In this document: one piece after another, positions 24,173-31,358 of the stretch
Layout of the letters: every line of letters begins with the position of its first letter
How positions within the stretch are numbered: the stretch's first letter is position 1
Origin: Enemella evansiae
GTDB lineage: Bacteria > Actinomycetota > Actinomycetes > Propionibacteriales > Propionibacteriaceae
Assembly: GCF_002250705.1 (NCBI RefSeq)
Contig: NZ_NMVP01000037.1
Location: 124,001-188,000, forward strand
Length of the DNA: 64,000 nt
Direction of reading: 5' to 3'
Notes under the pieces: generated by a model
What the model was told of the DNA's origin: nothing
Database searches by the model: none
Seen by the model: only the letters and a program-made list of their open reading frames with translations
Program-made: the position numbers and the translations under genes

Positions 24173-24883
24173 TCACATTGCGGTGGGTGCTCGGTTGGTA
24201 TCGCGCGGCGACAGATACTCCTCGTACCAATCGTGAGCGAACGCGTGTTTTGGGATCTGCGCGATTGCTGCGTTGGCGCACCAGGCAACGTGGTCCGCCA
24301 TCTGCATGAGTTGGGACGCCTTGGAATCGGTGTAGATCGGATCTTCTATGACGTGGCGCGTAGCGCGAGGGAGCGCGCGATGTGCGTCGCGATAGGTCGT
24401 CTCTGAGCCGTCGCCATCCATGAACACCATCGCCAGTGAGGTTGTCCCCTCCATCTCTGACTCGAATCGCGAGAGCAGGCGGCCGTATACGTCGGCGCGT
24501 GCTGCCGCTCCGGTCTCACGCGTGGCTTGGTGGTAGACCGCTCCAACCCGCAGTCCCTCGATCGAGCTCATTGTCTCGAGGCTGGCCCTTGCGACCTCGC
24601 CCCCGAAGTCCTTCCATAGCTCGACGCCGTCCTCCCGGACGAACTCCGGGGGGACGCTCTGTGAGATTCTGCCGCGACCCAGCGCGTAGTCCGTCATGTG
24701 CAGCTCCTCGGGAACCGGCACGGCGTACTGTCGCCACAGTCGCTTCCGGTGTGCCAGCCACTGCCCGAGAACGTTATGCCAGTGGTTCGGGCTGAACTCA
24801 ATCCACCCATAGACGACAAACCCAGAGGCGGTGTGCCCGGAATCGTCCATATAGATGAGCCGGTCAAGTGTTCTCTGGGGCAT
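24173..24883 (-). CDS. DUF3800 domain protein
   Basis: A 236-residue protein with the DUF3800 signature: MDDSG near the N-terminus (LDRLIYMDDSGHTASGF), a central His-Met-Thr-Asp (ELHMTDYALGRG), MVFMDGDGSE, and a C-terminal DSKASQLMQMADHVAWCANA motif. The family is predicted to have an RNase H-like fold, with the Asp residues as metal ligands, and is frequent on phages, plasmids and defence islands. No function is proven for this subgroup. The ATG at 24883 is chosen; no strong ribosome site is visible. Confidence 0.75.
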   Translation of the reverse strand: MPQRTLDRLIYMDDSGHTASGFVVYGWIEFSPNHWHNVLGQWLAHRKRLWRQYAVPVPEELHMTDYALGRGRISQSVPPEFVREDGVELWKDFGGEVARASLETMSSIEGLRVGAVYHQATRETGAAARADVYGRLLSRFESEMEGTTSLAMVFMDGDGSETTYRDAHRALPRATRHVIEDPIYTDSKASQLMQMADHVAWCANAAIAQIPKHAFAHDWYEEYLSPRDTNRAPTAM

Positions 24884-24939
24884 GACCCCCAACTCTATGG
24901 CCGCCGAGGCGAGCCTGCATGCCCATCCCGTCGCCGGTT

Positions 24940-24977
24940 GGGCTGCCAGTAGTGTGAACAGCCATTATTGGCAGCCC
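24940..24977. repeat. Hairpin in the 307-bp gap before the TIR gene's 3' end
   Basis: GGGCTGCCA (24940-24948) and TGGCAGCCC (24969-24977) form a perfect 9-bp inverted repeat with a 20-base loop. The gap 24884-25190 otherwise shows no gene. It contains the DUF3800 promoter region and the TIR gene terminator region, but no other signal I can defend. Confidence 0.45.
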
Positions 24978-25190
24978 TTGACTCCTGCGATTGCTGCATG
25001 GCGATCCGCTCCACGTCGCTGTGGTCGCGATCGTCGGTGGCGGCTGCGGGCATCGAGCCACACCTGTGGCCTGGGGCTTCGGGTGTGGCTGGCCCTACGT
25101 GCTGCGTCTGAGGACTATCGGTCCCGCGAAACTGAATGGTGAGGTGAACCGCGGTCGGTAGGCACGTGAGTCGACCGCTCCTATACGGCG

Positions 25191-25931
25191 CTACTTAGCG
25201 GCCGGCTTGCTGCTGAGTTCGTCTGCTTCTTCATCGGCGAGCGTTCCAACGAGCTCGGCGATCTTCACGACGATGTCCTCCATGGGCTCCTCCGCAGTGC
25301 TGAATCCACCACGTGATGCGAGCGTGGGACTTACCTGGTCAAGTTCATCGAACGTCACGCCATGCATGACCGGCACCAGGAGGTTGCGTCGCAGCAGGGC
25401 ACTGAGTTCGTTGTTCGCGATGCTTCGGTCGGTGCGTAGTTTGTCGAGCATTGCGGGGGTCACCAGGACGAACCCCATGCGCGAACTCACGAGCCCCTTC
25501 TCGATGGCCACTCGCATATCGGTGCCAGGCCGAAGCGTCACCTCGCTGAACCATACCGAGACGCCTTCCCCGACGAGTAAGTCGTAGACGTCTTTCGCGT
25601 CTGCCTTGCGGTCGGGCCAGGCGTGGCATAGGAACACGTCATGCTCCTGAGTTCGTGCCACGGCCGCCGCACGGACGGGCCCTAGGTCGCGAACCTGCTG
25701 CGGCGTGTACGAGGCAGTCGACGCGCTCGGCTGCCAGGCCGGCCGGGTAGTGCGGCGTCCCCCGCCGCTGATGCTCCCGCTCCCGCTTCCACGGGCAGGC
25801 GCGGTCGGTGGTGGGTAGGACGGGTACGGCCGCGGCGGCGCGTAGCCGTACCCTCCGCGATGGCCATGAACTGGGCAGTCGGCGCCACCGCCCCTGATAT
25901 GGCCCCGTACGGGCGCAGTGCACTGAGACAT
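25191..25931 (-). CDS. TIR-domain protein with N-terminal Cys/His knuckle
   Basis: A 246-residue protein. Residues 1-24 (MSQCTAPVRGHIRGGGADCP, then VHGH) place Cys4, His11, Cys19 and His22 as a possible zinc knuckle. A Pro/Tyr/Gly-rich linker (25-95) follows. The TIR domain spans about 97-215: EHDVFLCHAW, GVSVWFSEVTLRPGTDM, MGFVLVTPAML, NNELSALLRR. Glu174 in NNEL is in place for the catalytic Glu of NADase TIR domains. Bacterial TIR proteins commonly act in anti-phage defence by cleaving NAD+ or making signalling nucleotides. The ATG at 25931 is chosen because CTAPVRGH-type N-termini recur in bacterial TIR proteins (from memory). Confidence 0.8.
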   Translation of the reverse strand: MSQCTAPVRGHIRGGGADCPVHGHRGGYGYAPPRPYPSYPPPTAPARGSGSGSISGGGRRTTRPAWQPSASTASYTPQQVRDLGPVRAAAVARTQEHDVFLCHAWPDRKADAKDVYDLLVGEGVSVWFSEVTLRPGTDMRVAIEKGLVSSRMGFVLVTPAMLDKLRTDRSIANNELSALLRRNLLVPVMHGVTFDELDQVSPTLASRGGFSTAEEPMEDIVVKIAELVGTLADEEADELSSKPAAK

Positions 25932-26060
25932 GTGTTCGATGTTACAGGCGACCTCCGACATGGCAACGAGGGTTCTCCCGAGCCCCGGGTTTCTTCGCTG
26001 TGGTTGAATCTCGCCTGCCCGCACTGACGTGATCTCGAAGGCCTGCACCCGGAGGTGCCT

Positions 26061-26486
26061 GTGGAGCCGCTCTCGATAGCTTCCCTCGCTGTAGCCGTTA
26101 TCGCGGCAGGAGTGGCCATCTGGCAGGGTGTGTCATCCCACCGACAGCTCAACCTGGCGCGTCGCACTGAGGAAGAGACGAAGCGCGCTCTACAGGAGAT
26201 CCGCGACCTATCGCGAGACAACCGGACGACTGCCACCGAGATCAAGTCCGCGATCGACGAACGAATCACGAAGATCCTTGACCTTCGACTGGAAGCTGAG
26301 CGTCAAGGCCTTGACGCTGAACGTCAAGAGATGGAGGCCAAGCGCGCGAACGCGGCTCAGGGTGCCGATTTGGCGAATCAGATGTTTGGCTGGTTAGGCA
26401 AGCAGGTTGGGCAGGCGATCGCCGAGCAGGACGCAGAAAAGCGCCGAAACGTCGATGATTCTGACGACGAGCGGCGAGACGAGTGA
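26061..26486 (+). CDS. Membrane-anchored coiled-coil protein divergent from the TIR gene
   Basis: A 141-residue protein. Residues 2-22 (EPLSIASLAVAVIAAGVAIW) form one transmembrane helix. Residues 30-110 are a strongly charged coiled coil (RRTEEETKRALQEIRDLS, LEAERQGLDAERQEMEAK), and the tail is acidic. The GTG at 26061 is preferred, with GGAGG at 26051-26055; another GTG six bases upstream overlaps that motif. No catalytic motif is present. Its head-to-head position with the TIR gene, across a 129-bp shared promoter region, suggests a membrane scaffold or regulator for it; this is inference. Confidence 0.65.
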   Translation: MEPLSIASLAVAVIAAGVAIWQGVSSHRQLNLARRTEEETKRALQEIRDLSRDNRTTATEIKSAIDERITKILDLRLEAERQGLDAERQEMEAKRANAAQGADLANQMFGWLGKQVGQAIAEQDAEKRRNVDDSDDERRDE

Positions 26487-26576
26487 GTCATACGCCCGTC
26501 GCGTGTGGCAATCACTTGGCTCCGCAAACGCGATCGGTCAATCAGGCTGGACGAATCGAGCTAGAGGGGCTGCGAC

Positions 26577-27506
26577 GTGGATGACCTTGCCGAGCACGAA
26601 GAGCGAGCCATACGGGACTACGTCAACAGCCAGTCTCCGCCGGACGACCAGGCTGTCTTAGTTCAGCCGGTGCACTCGCGGCGGGTCCTTGGCCAAACGC
26701 ATGACGTCTTCGATGTGCATTGCACGAAGACGCGGTGGTGGGTGATCACCGGGCCGACGAACCTCTACTTACAGACGGACTTCCCGCAAGCGGAGCAAGC
26801 ACTCATCTTCCATATCGGACTTGGGGCAGTGCTGGCCGAACGGAGCCGCGGCGAGCTCGGTGACGAGGATCAGCCTGTGTCGCCTACCTGGCGGCGCTAC
26901 AGGGACGCGCTCAAGGTCATGGACGACGCGTCAGAGGCCGAGGACTTTCAGTCGGTCGGCATCAAGTGCCGAGACGCCCTGATCGCTTTAGGTAAGCAGC
27001 ACCAGGACGCCGATTGGCTCGGCGAGGTCCAGGAAAGGCCCAAGGTTGCGGACTTCAAGGGGTGGGGGGCGATCTATGCGGAGCGGCTCGCTGACGGGCG
27101 ACAACGGAGCTACGTCAAAGCCATGGTCGACAAGACATGGGACCTGGCCGTGGGACTGCAACACGATTCGAACGCCACTCCCGCGGACGCCGACTTCGTG
27201 CTCGACGCGACCGGGCACCTGATCGGGGCTCTCAGTAACCTTGTGCGACGTCATGACGAGGGCGATCCTGCTCGCTGCCCACAGTGCGAGTCCTACAGGG
27301 TCGACCGCGACGTTGCGTACGCCGACAGGGGATTCACAGAGTCGCTCGTCTGCGCAGCATGCGAGTGGCGCTCCGAGCCGACGTTCACCGCGTGGGCGGA
27401 CCACTTCGAGGCAGACTCCCTCGAGCGCGCTACCGACTACCTGGCCGGGCTGACTACGAGCATCTCCGACGGTCCTCACCACGACGATCCCGTCGAGACC
27501 GCATGA
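26577..27506 (+). CDS. Hypothetical protein with C-terminal zinc ribbon
   Basis: A 309-residue protein not assigned to a named family. An N-terminal mixed alpha/beta region (residues 20-100; HDVFDVHCTKTRWWVITGPT) is followed by a helical domain (about 105-225; MDDASEAEDFQSVGIKCRDA, YVKAMVDKTWDLAVGL). Near residue 240 a zinc ribbon appears as CPQCES ... VCAACEW. The helical domain looks like those of abortive-infection-type proteins, but I see no HEPN RxxxxH motif. It starts at GTG 26577 after a GAGGGG ribosome site and is codirectional with the coiled-coil gene 90 bases upstream. Confidence 0.6.
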   Translation: MDDLAEHEERAIRDYVNSQSPPDDQAVLVQPVHSRRVLGQTHDVFDVHCTKTRWWVITGPTNLYLQTDFPQAEQALIFHIGLGAVLAERSRGELGDEDQPVSPTWRRYRDALKVMDDASEAEDFQSVGIKCRDALIALGKQHQDADWLGEVQERPKVADFKGWGAIYAERLADGRQRSYVKAMVDKTWDLAVGLQHDSNATPADADFVLDATGHLIGALSNLVRRHDEGDPARCPQCESYRVDRDVAYADRGFTESLVCAACEWRSEPTFTAWADHFEADSLERATDYLAGLTTSISDGPHHDDPVETA

Positions 27507-27536
27507 CTCACGGGGGCGTGGCCCTCGATCTCCCCA

Positions 27537-27562
27537 AACCCCCATATGGTCATCTGGGGGTT
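27537..27562. terminator. Bidirectional terminator between convergent genes
   Basis: AACCCCCA (27537-27544) and TGGGGGTT (27555-27562) form a perfect 8-bp stem with a 10-base loop that contains the ATATGG motif also seen near parA. Its right arm reaches the stop codon of the partition protein gene on the minus strand. Confidence 0.7.
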
Positions 27563-27800
27563 ACTTGTTCCGGAGTTCGGGGTAAGCCTTCTGGATCGCG
27601 TTCAGCACGAGGTCTCGCTGGCTGATGCCATGCTCAGCTGCCGCGATCTTAAGCCGGCGGTGGAAGTCCTTGTCGAGATCGATCGCAAGACGCACGGTCT
27701 CGACGACCGGCTTCTCGGCGAAGCTACTCGCAAATCCCTTGCCGGCACTTCGCGGGTTGCGACCCATGGCTGCCCCCAGCTTGTCGGTGTTCTTAGGCAT
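27561..27800 (-). CDS. Small plasmid partition partner (ParG/RHH-like)
   Basis: A 79-residue basic protein: a flexible N-terminus (MPKNTDKLGAAMGRNPRSAG), then PVVETVRLAIDLDKDFHRRL and KIAAAEHGISQRDLVLNAIQ, which fit the strand-helix-helix of a ribbon-helix-helix DNA-binding domain. Type Ib partition systems pair such small proteins with a Walker-type ParA; the mobile N-terminus stimulates the ATPase. It overlaps the end of parA by 8 bases on the same strand. Confidence 0.75.
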   Translation of the reverse strand: MPKNTDKLGAAMGRNPRSAGKGFASSFAEKPVVETVRLAIDLDKDFHRRLKIAAAEHGISQRDLVLNAIQKAYPELRNK

Positions 27801-28401
27801 CGGTTGCTCCCTGGAGGATCGTCAGGATCTCTGCGGCCAACTGGTCGTAGCCATGCAGCTCGGTCGGGCGAGAGATGCCAGCGACTTGGCGCACGGCTTC
27901 CCGCTTAGGGATGTAGGCCTCAAGCGCGTGCACGCGCTCCCCTGCCGCTTCGCGAAGCGCTGCCCGCGCAAGACGGAACGTCGTCGACCCAGTCTCAGCT
28001 CGGGCCAGGAACAGGGCCGCTCGCGTATCCCCGATCGCTTCGAGCGCAGACCATGCACGAGAAAGCTCGAGACTGGACTGCAGAGTCGGGATCAGAACGA
28101 GGTCTGCCACGGCAGTTGCGGCATCCAGGACCTCGGCGACACCCGGAGGGGTGTCGATGACAACGAACTGCGTACGAGGCAGAGCACGGCGGATCGTCGC
28201 GGCAGATCCCGGGACGACCTCAAAGGGCAGCGCCACTCCCCCGTCCTGCGCGTTGTACGCCCACTCGGTGGCGGACGCCTGAGGGTCAGCGTCGACGACG
28301 GTGACGTCGCCATGTTCAGTGAGGGCCGTCGCGACGAAGATCGAAGTGACCGTCTTGGACACCCCGCCCTTCGGGTTCAGGCACGTGATCACAGTGGTCA
28401 T
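27793..28401 (-). CDS. parA: ParA-family plasmid partition ATPase
   Basis: A 202-residue ParA ATPase with the deviant Walker A LNPKGGVSKTVTS at residue 8, Walker A' VVDADPQAS and Walker B VVIDTPPGV. There is no N-terminal HTH, so it is the short type Ib form that relies on its small partner for DNA binding and autoregulation. It is divergent from the broken repA gene, with the partition/replication control region between them. It would have stabilised the plasmid before integration. Confidence 0.92.
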   Translation of the reverse strand: MTTVITCLNPKGGVSKTVTSIFVATALTEHGDVTVVDADPQASATEWAYNAQDGGVALPFEVVPGSAATIRRALPRTQFVVIDTPPGVAEVLDAATAVADLVLIPTLQSSLELSRAWSALEAIGDTRAALFLARAETGSTTFRLARAALREAAGERVHALEAYIPKREAVRQVAGISRPTELHGYDQLAAEILTILQGATDA

Positions 28402-28592
28402 GTGGGCCACCATATGACCACTCCCCCAGCTGGGCACAACCCCTTCTCCCCATATGTTGCTACCCCCGGATGGGGGGATGGTGGGATGGCCAGAGCATTG
28501 GACGTCAACGCAGGTCAGCGACACGCAGGAGGTGCGGCAAAAGCGCTGCGCACCGGGATCTGGCGTGTAGCGTCGTTGCAACGACAGAAAAA
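28402..28592. other. Control region between parA and repA, with candidate partition sites
   Basis: This stretch carries CCATATG motifs at 28410-28416 and 28450-28456, 40 bp apart; a third copy lies at 27542-27548 beyond the partition genes. They are candidate centromere or operator sites for the RHH partner. A perfect 14-bp palindrome GTCGTTGCAACGAC lies at 28572-28585, followed by a run of six A's, and probably marks the start region of the repA leader. No longer open frame is present. Confidence 0.45.
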
Positions 28593-28646
28593 ATGAGCGC
28601 CCAACCGGTGGCAGCCAGTTGGACGCTCGCTTCACCCCGAAACTGA
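28593..28646 (+). CDS. Putative 17-residue repA leader peptide
   Basis: An ATG at 28593 opens MSAQPVAASWTLASPRN and stops at TGA 28644-28646. The stop codon lies in the 8-base loop of the hairpin at 28635-28656, whose right arm leads into the repA ribosome site. Ribosomes finishing the leader would melt this hairpin and free the repA start. The leader itself lies in an 11-bp (one mismatch) stem-loop (28595-28605 with 28618-28628). It has no strong ribosome site, so translation is unproven. Confidence 0.45.
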   Translation: MSAQPVAASWTLASPRN

Positions 28647-28656
28647 GACTTCGGGG
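28635..28656 (+). promoter_or_regulatory. Hairpin overlapping the repA ribosome-binding region
   Basis: CCCCGAA (28635-28641) pairs with TTCGGGG (28650-28656). The right arm contains the first bases of the GGGGAG motif that precedes the repA ATG at 28670. Together with the upstream stem-loop it looks like a rep translation-control leader of the kind targeted by antisense RNA in theta plasmids. Confidence 0.55.
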
Positions 28657-28669
28657 AGAAAGCCTGGTC

Positions 28670-29887
28670 ATGACCATACCTTCGTCTCCCGACAGTGGGG
28701 GAGGGGACACGCCCAGCGTGTCTCCCACAGCACAGGCATCGACCTCCGCGCGCCCGTGGGACGATCTCGAGCCGGGCCCGCGCCCCTCACAGTGGACCGA
28801 CCCATCCACCGGTCAAGCGATCCACAGCTACAGCCCCGACCTGTTCGCGGCGCCGAGCGCACCGGGGATCCGCTCCTGCGGGTGGGACGACATCCAGGCC
28901 ATGACCTTCCTGCAGCACCTCGGTAGAGACGCCTTCCAGGCCAGCCGAGACCGTGACTTCTCGAAAGCCTGGAAGAAGAACCCCGAGACAGGGGAGACCA
29001 AGCCCCGCATGTTCCCCGTCGGGACGCCAGCGCTCGAACGGTGCCAGTACGCCGTCCTGACCCATCCCCAGTACACGGCAGCGCTCGTCTTGGACATCGA
29101 CCGGCCCAGCCATGAGAGCGGCGGGCAGGTCACCAATCTTCACTCCAAGGTCCACACCGTCCTGGACCGTCTAGCTGTCGCCGGCTACGGCCCTGCCTGG
29201 CTGGGGATCAACCCCCTCAACGGAAAAGCCCAGGCGATTTGGCTGATCGACCCGGTCTACGCGGGGGAGGGACGCTCGAGCCCAAACACCCGTCTCCTGA
29301 CGATTGCCACGACCGAGCTGAACCAGCTCCTCGGTGGAGACCTCGCCTTCAGCCACCGCTTCTCCAGGTGGCCCCTCCACAAGTCGAGCGACCCCACCGC
29401 ATACCGTTGGCACTGCCAGCACAACCAGATCGTTCGCCTGACAGACCTGGTGGCGGAGGTTCGCAGAATGACCAACACACAGACCCCCGGACGAGGCGAA
29501 GGGGAGAAGCAGTACCCCAGCGGTCGAGACCGCATCGAGGCAGCCCGCAAAGCCACGGCTGAAGCGAAGATGCTGCGGGAGCTTGCCGAGCAGCTGCCAG
29601 AGACCGCCCAGATCGCGCCAGCAGCAGCAGGCGTGATCGACGGCGTTCGAGTGATGTGGATCAGCACAGGACGAGCCGCCCGCGACGAGACCGCCTTCCG
29701 CCACGCCCTCGCCACAGCACACCGCCTCAAGAAGGCCGGAGAGGCACTCAAGGACGCGAAGCTCATCGACGCCTACGAGCGGGGCTACAACGTCGCCCAA
29801 GCCGTCGGAGGCGATGGCCGCGAACCGGACATGCCTCCCATGCGCGACCGTCTCGACTGCAGCACCACCAGCGGTGGGATGACGTAG
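28670..29887 (+). pseudogene. N-terminal part of plasmid replication initiator RepA, cut at the junction
   Basis: About 395 plasmid-encoded residues of a primase-type initiator: GIRSCGWDDIQAMTFLQHLG, ERCQYAVLTHPQYTAALVLD, then IDRP, GYGPAWLGINPLNGKAQAIW, and a conserved RWPLHKSSDPTAYRW. The last plasmid-like residues are GREPDMPPMRDRL, near 29831-29854; the final CSTTSGGMT is antisense EamA sequence. The matching C-terminal domain is at 14990-15310 in the same orientation. So one initiator gene is split across the ends of the element and is probably inactive. The start is ATG 28670, after GGGGAG. Confidence 0.75.
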
Positions 29888-30666
29888 GTGGAGGCGGCCA
29901 GCCGGCCCGCGGGGACGTGCGACAGGGCGTACCCCCAGGTGAGGAAGGCGATCGCGGTCGGGAACACGCCCAGGTAGATGATGCCGAGCCCGGTACCGGC
30001 CGGTGCCACGGTGGCCTGGCGGAGCAGCTCGGGTGCGAACGGCAGCGCGATCACCAGGCCGGTGAGGCAGCCCAGCCAGGTCAGGGTGAGCGGGTCGATC
30101 CGGGCGAGCAGGCGTTTCTGCGCGGTCGCGCTGGCGGCGTACAGCAGTGCGGCCGCCAACCCGCAGAGCACGCCGAGCAGATCCCCGCCGCCGCGCCAGG
30201 TGGTCGCCGCGATCAGCGCCACCCCGGTGAAGGCGACGACCAGGCCGACGATCAACCGGCCGGAAAACCCCTCGCCCAGAAGGAATCCGGCGAGCACCAC
30301 GATCAGCACCGGCGCCAGATTCACCAGCAGCGCGGTGGTGCCGGCGTCGAGATGTCGCTCGGTGGTGTTCAGCGCCAGGTTGTAGAGCCCGAACCAGGCC
30401 GCTCCCCAGCCCAGTACCGCGGTCAGCAGCCGGCCCCGCGGCAGCCTGGGGAATCCGCCGCGACGGGCCGCGCGGGCGATCACGACCGCCGTCAGCGCCA
30501 GCGAGCCGACCAGTTGCCGCCCCACGGTGAGCGCACCCGGGGAGAACTCCCGGCCGACCGCGCGGACCGCGACGAAGGCGGACGCCCAGAGCACCGCGGT
30601 CCCGGCGGCGGCCAGGATCGGGAGTACGCCGGGCCGCAGCGCCGATCGGGGCAGCGTGCTGGTCAT
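29860..30666 (-). pseudogene. EamA-family (DMT) transporter, 3' end lost at the plasmid junction
   Basis: From ATG 30666 the frame encodes MTSTLPRSALRPGVLPILAA and nine recognisable hydrophobic helices with the EamA repeat (AVLWASAFVAVRAVGREFSP; later GIIYLGVFPTAIAFLTWGYA). It breaks off after ASTYVIPPLVVL near 29860. Intact members continue with a WLLLGE-type loop and a tenth helix, about 40 residues more. Here the frame instead runs on through antisense repA to a stop at 29785. I looked for the missing end on the minus strand at 14.7-15.0 kb and did not find it, so some host DNA was lost. Function as an exporter is unlikely. Confidence 0.8.
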
Positions 30667-31041
30667 GTCCCCATCCTTGGCGAGGAGGACCATTCAGCAC
30701 CAGCACGGATAACTTACCGACGATGAAGGCGCACTGAATCAGCCGCGAGCCCGGGGTTCGTGGTCGACCGGGGCATCGCCCTTCGGCCCCTTCGGAACTT
30801 GCGGCTCGATCCACAAATCGGCCCTTTTGCCCCTCGTTCGCGAATCGAGCCGCAAATTCCGGCGCTCAGCCAACGTGCGCGGTTCATCTCGACACGGTCG
30901 CTTCGCGACCTACTCGATGAACAGACTGCCCGATCAACCGTCGACGATCCGTCCCACCCCGCCGGTGCACCGTTACCAGTAAAAGTGGGGGTGTGTGCCG
31001 AGCAGAACCCGACCACGCAGAGACCCGCGCCACCTAGGAAA

Positions 31042-31165
31042 GGTCGTTCCCGGCGGGGATCGCGTCAGGGCGTGGTCGGGCGTTGCGAGCCGACGCCGAA
31101 ATCGCGGCAGCACAACCAAACCACCGGCGAAGCTGGGCGAGACGCGATCCCCGCCGGGGACGACC
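31042..31165. repeat. 25-bp inverted repeat (24/25) around 74 bases
   Basis: 31042-31066 and 31141-31165 are reverse complements with one mismatch. Together with the nested 11-bp inverted repeat at 31008-31018/31070-31080 they form a structured noncoding element, perhaps a miniature mobile repeat or an overlapping pair of terminators. No open frame or target duplication is apparent. Confidence 0.6.
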
Positions 31166-31207
31166 GGACCCAACCACGAGCGGGTTACCACGCAAGGCAC
31201 TTGGTTT

Positions 31208-31355
31208 CGACTCGCAAGCTCGCTCAACCGGCGTACGGGCTTGGTTTCGACTCGTCGTTCCTCCTCGCTCAACCAGCGTCCCGACTCGCAAGCTCGCTCA
31301 ACCGGCGTACGGGCTTGGTTTCGACTCGTCGTTCCTCCTCGCTCAACCGGCGTAC
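31208..31355. repeat. Two tandem 74-bp copies of a REP-like repeat
   Basis: Copies at 31208-31281 and 31282-31355 differ at two positions. Each contains two imperfectly palindromic units that begin with (GGTTT)CGACTCG and end with CGCTCAACC, separated by GGCGTACGGGC. A fifth partial unit precedes the first copy (31203-31207, GGTTT). The array ends three bases before the livF stop codon, so it may act on the 3' end of the liv mRNA. Confidence 0.75.
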
Positions 31356-31358
31356 CAG

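Larger units (their letters stand above)
14990..29860. mobile_element. Integrated plasmid, linearised within its replication gene
   Basis: The C-terminal part of a plasmid replication initiator is at the left edge and the N-terminal part at the right edge, both on the plus strand, so circularisation would put N- before C-part. Inside lie parA and a small partition protein, an RHH regulator, a persulfide-detoxification regulon and a TIR/DUF3800 accessory block. Parts of it, notably 23.6-28.6 kb, look visibly lower in G+C than the flanks. The right edge cuts an EamA gene; I found no matching EamA remainder on the left, no integrase and no clear att repeat. Edges are uncertain: roughly 14960-14990 on the left and 29850-29862 on the right. 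Confidence 0.7.
30667..31358. other. Noncoding, repeat-rich intergenic region
   Basis: No credible gene lies in these roughly 690 bases; long open frames here are G+C artefacts. It holds a 12-bp inverted repeat (30799-30810 with 30844-30855, TTGCGGCTCGAT type), an 11-bp inverted repeat (31008-31018 with 31070-31080), a 25-bp inverted repeat and a 74-bp tandem repeat, the last two listed separately. The livF stop codon follows directly. Confidence 0.7.

Noticed and set aside
26881..27240. HEPN RNase domain in the zinc-ribbon protein
   Set aside because: The helical region is suggestive but no Arg-x4-6-His motif is present, so the call is not supported.
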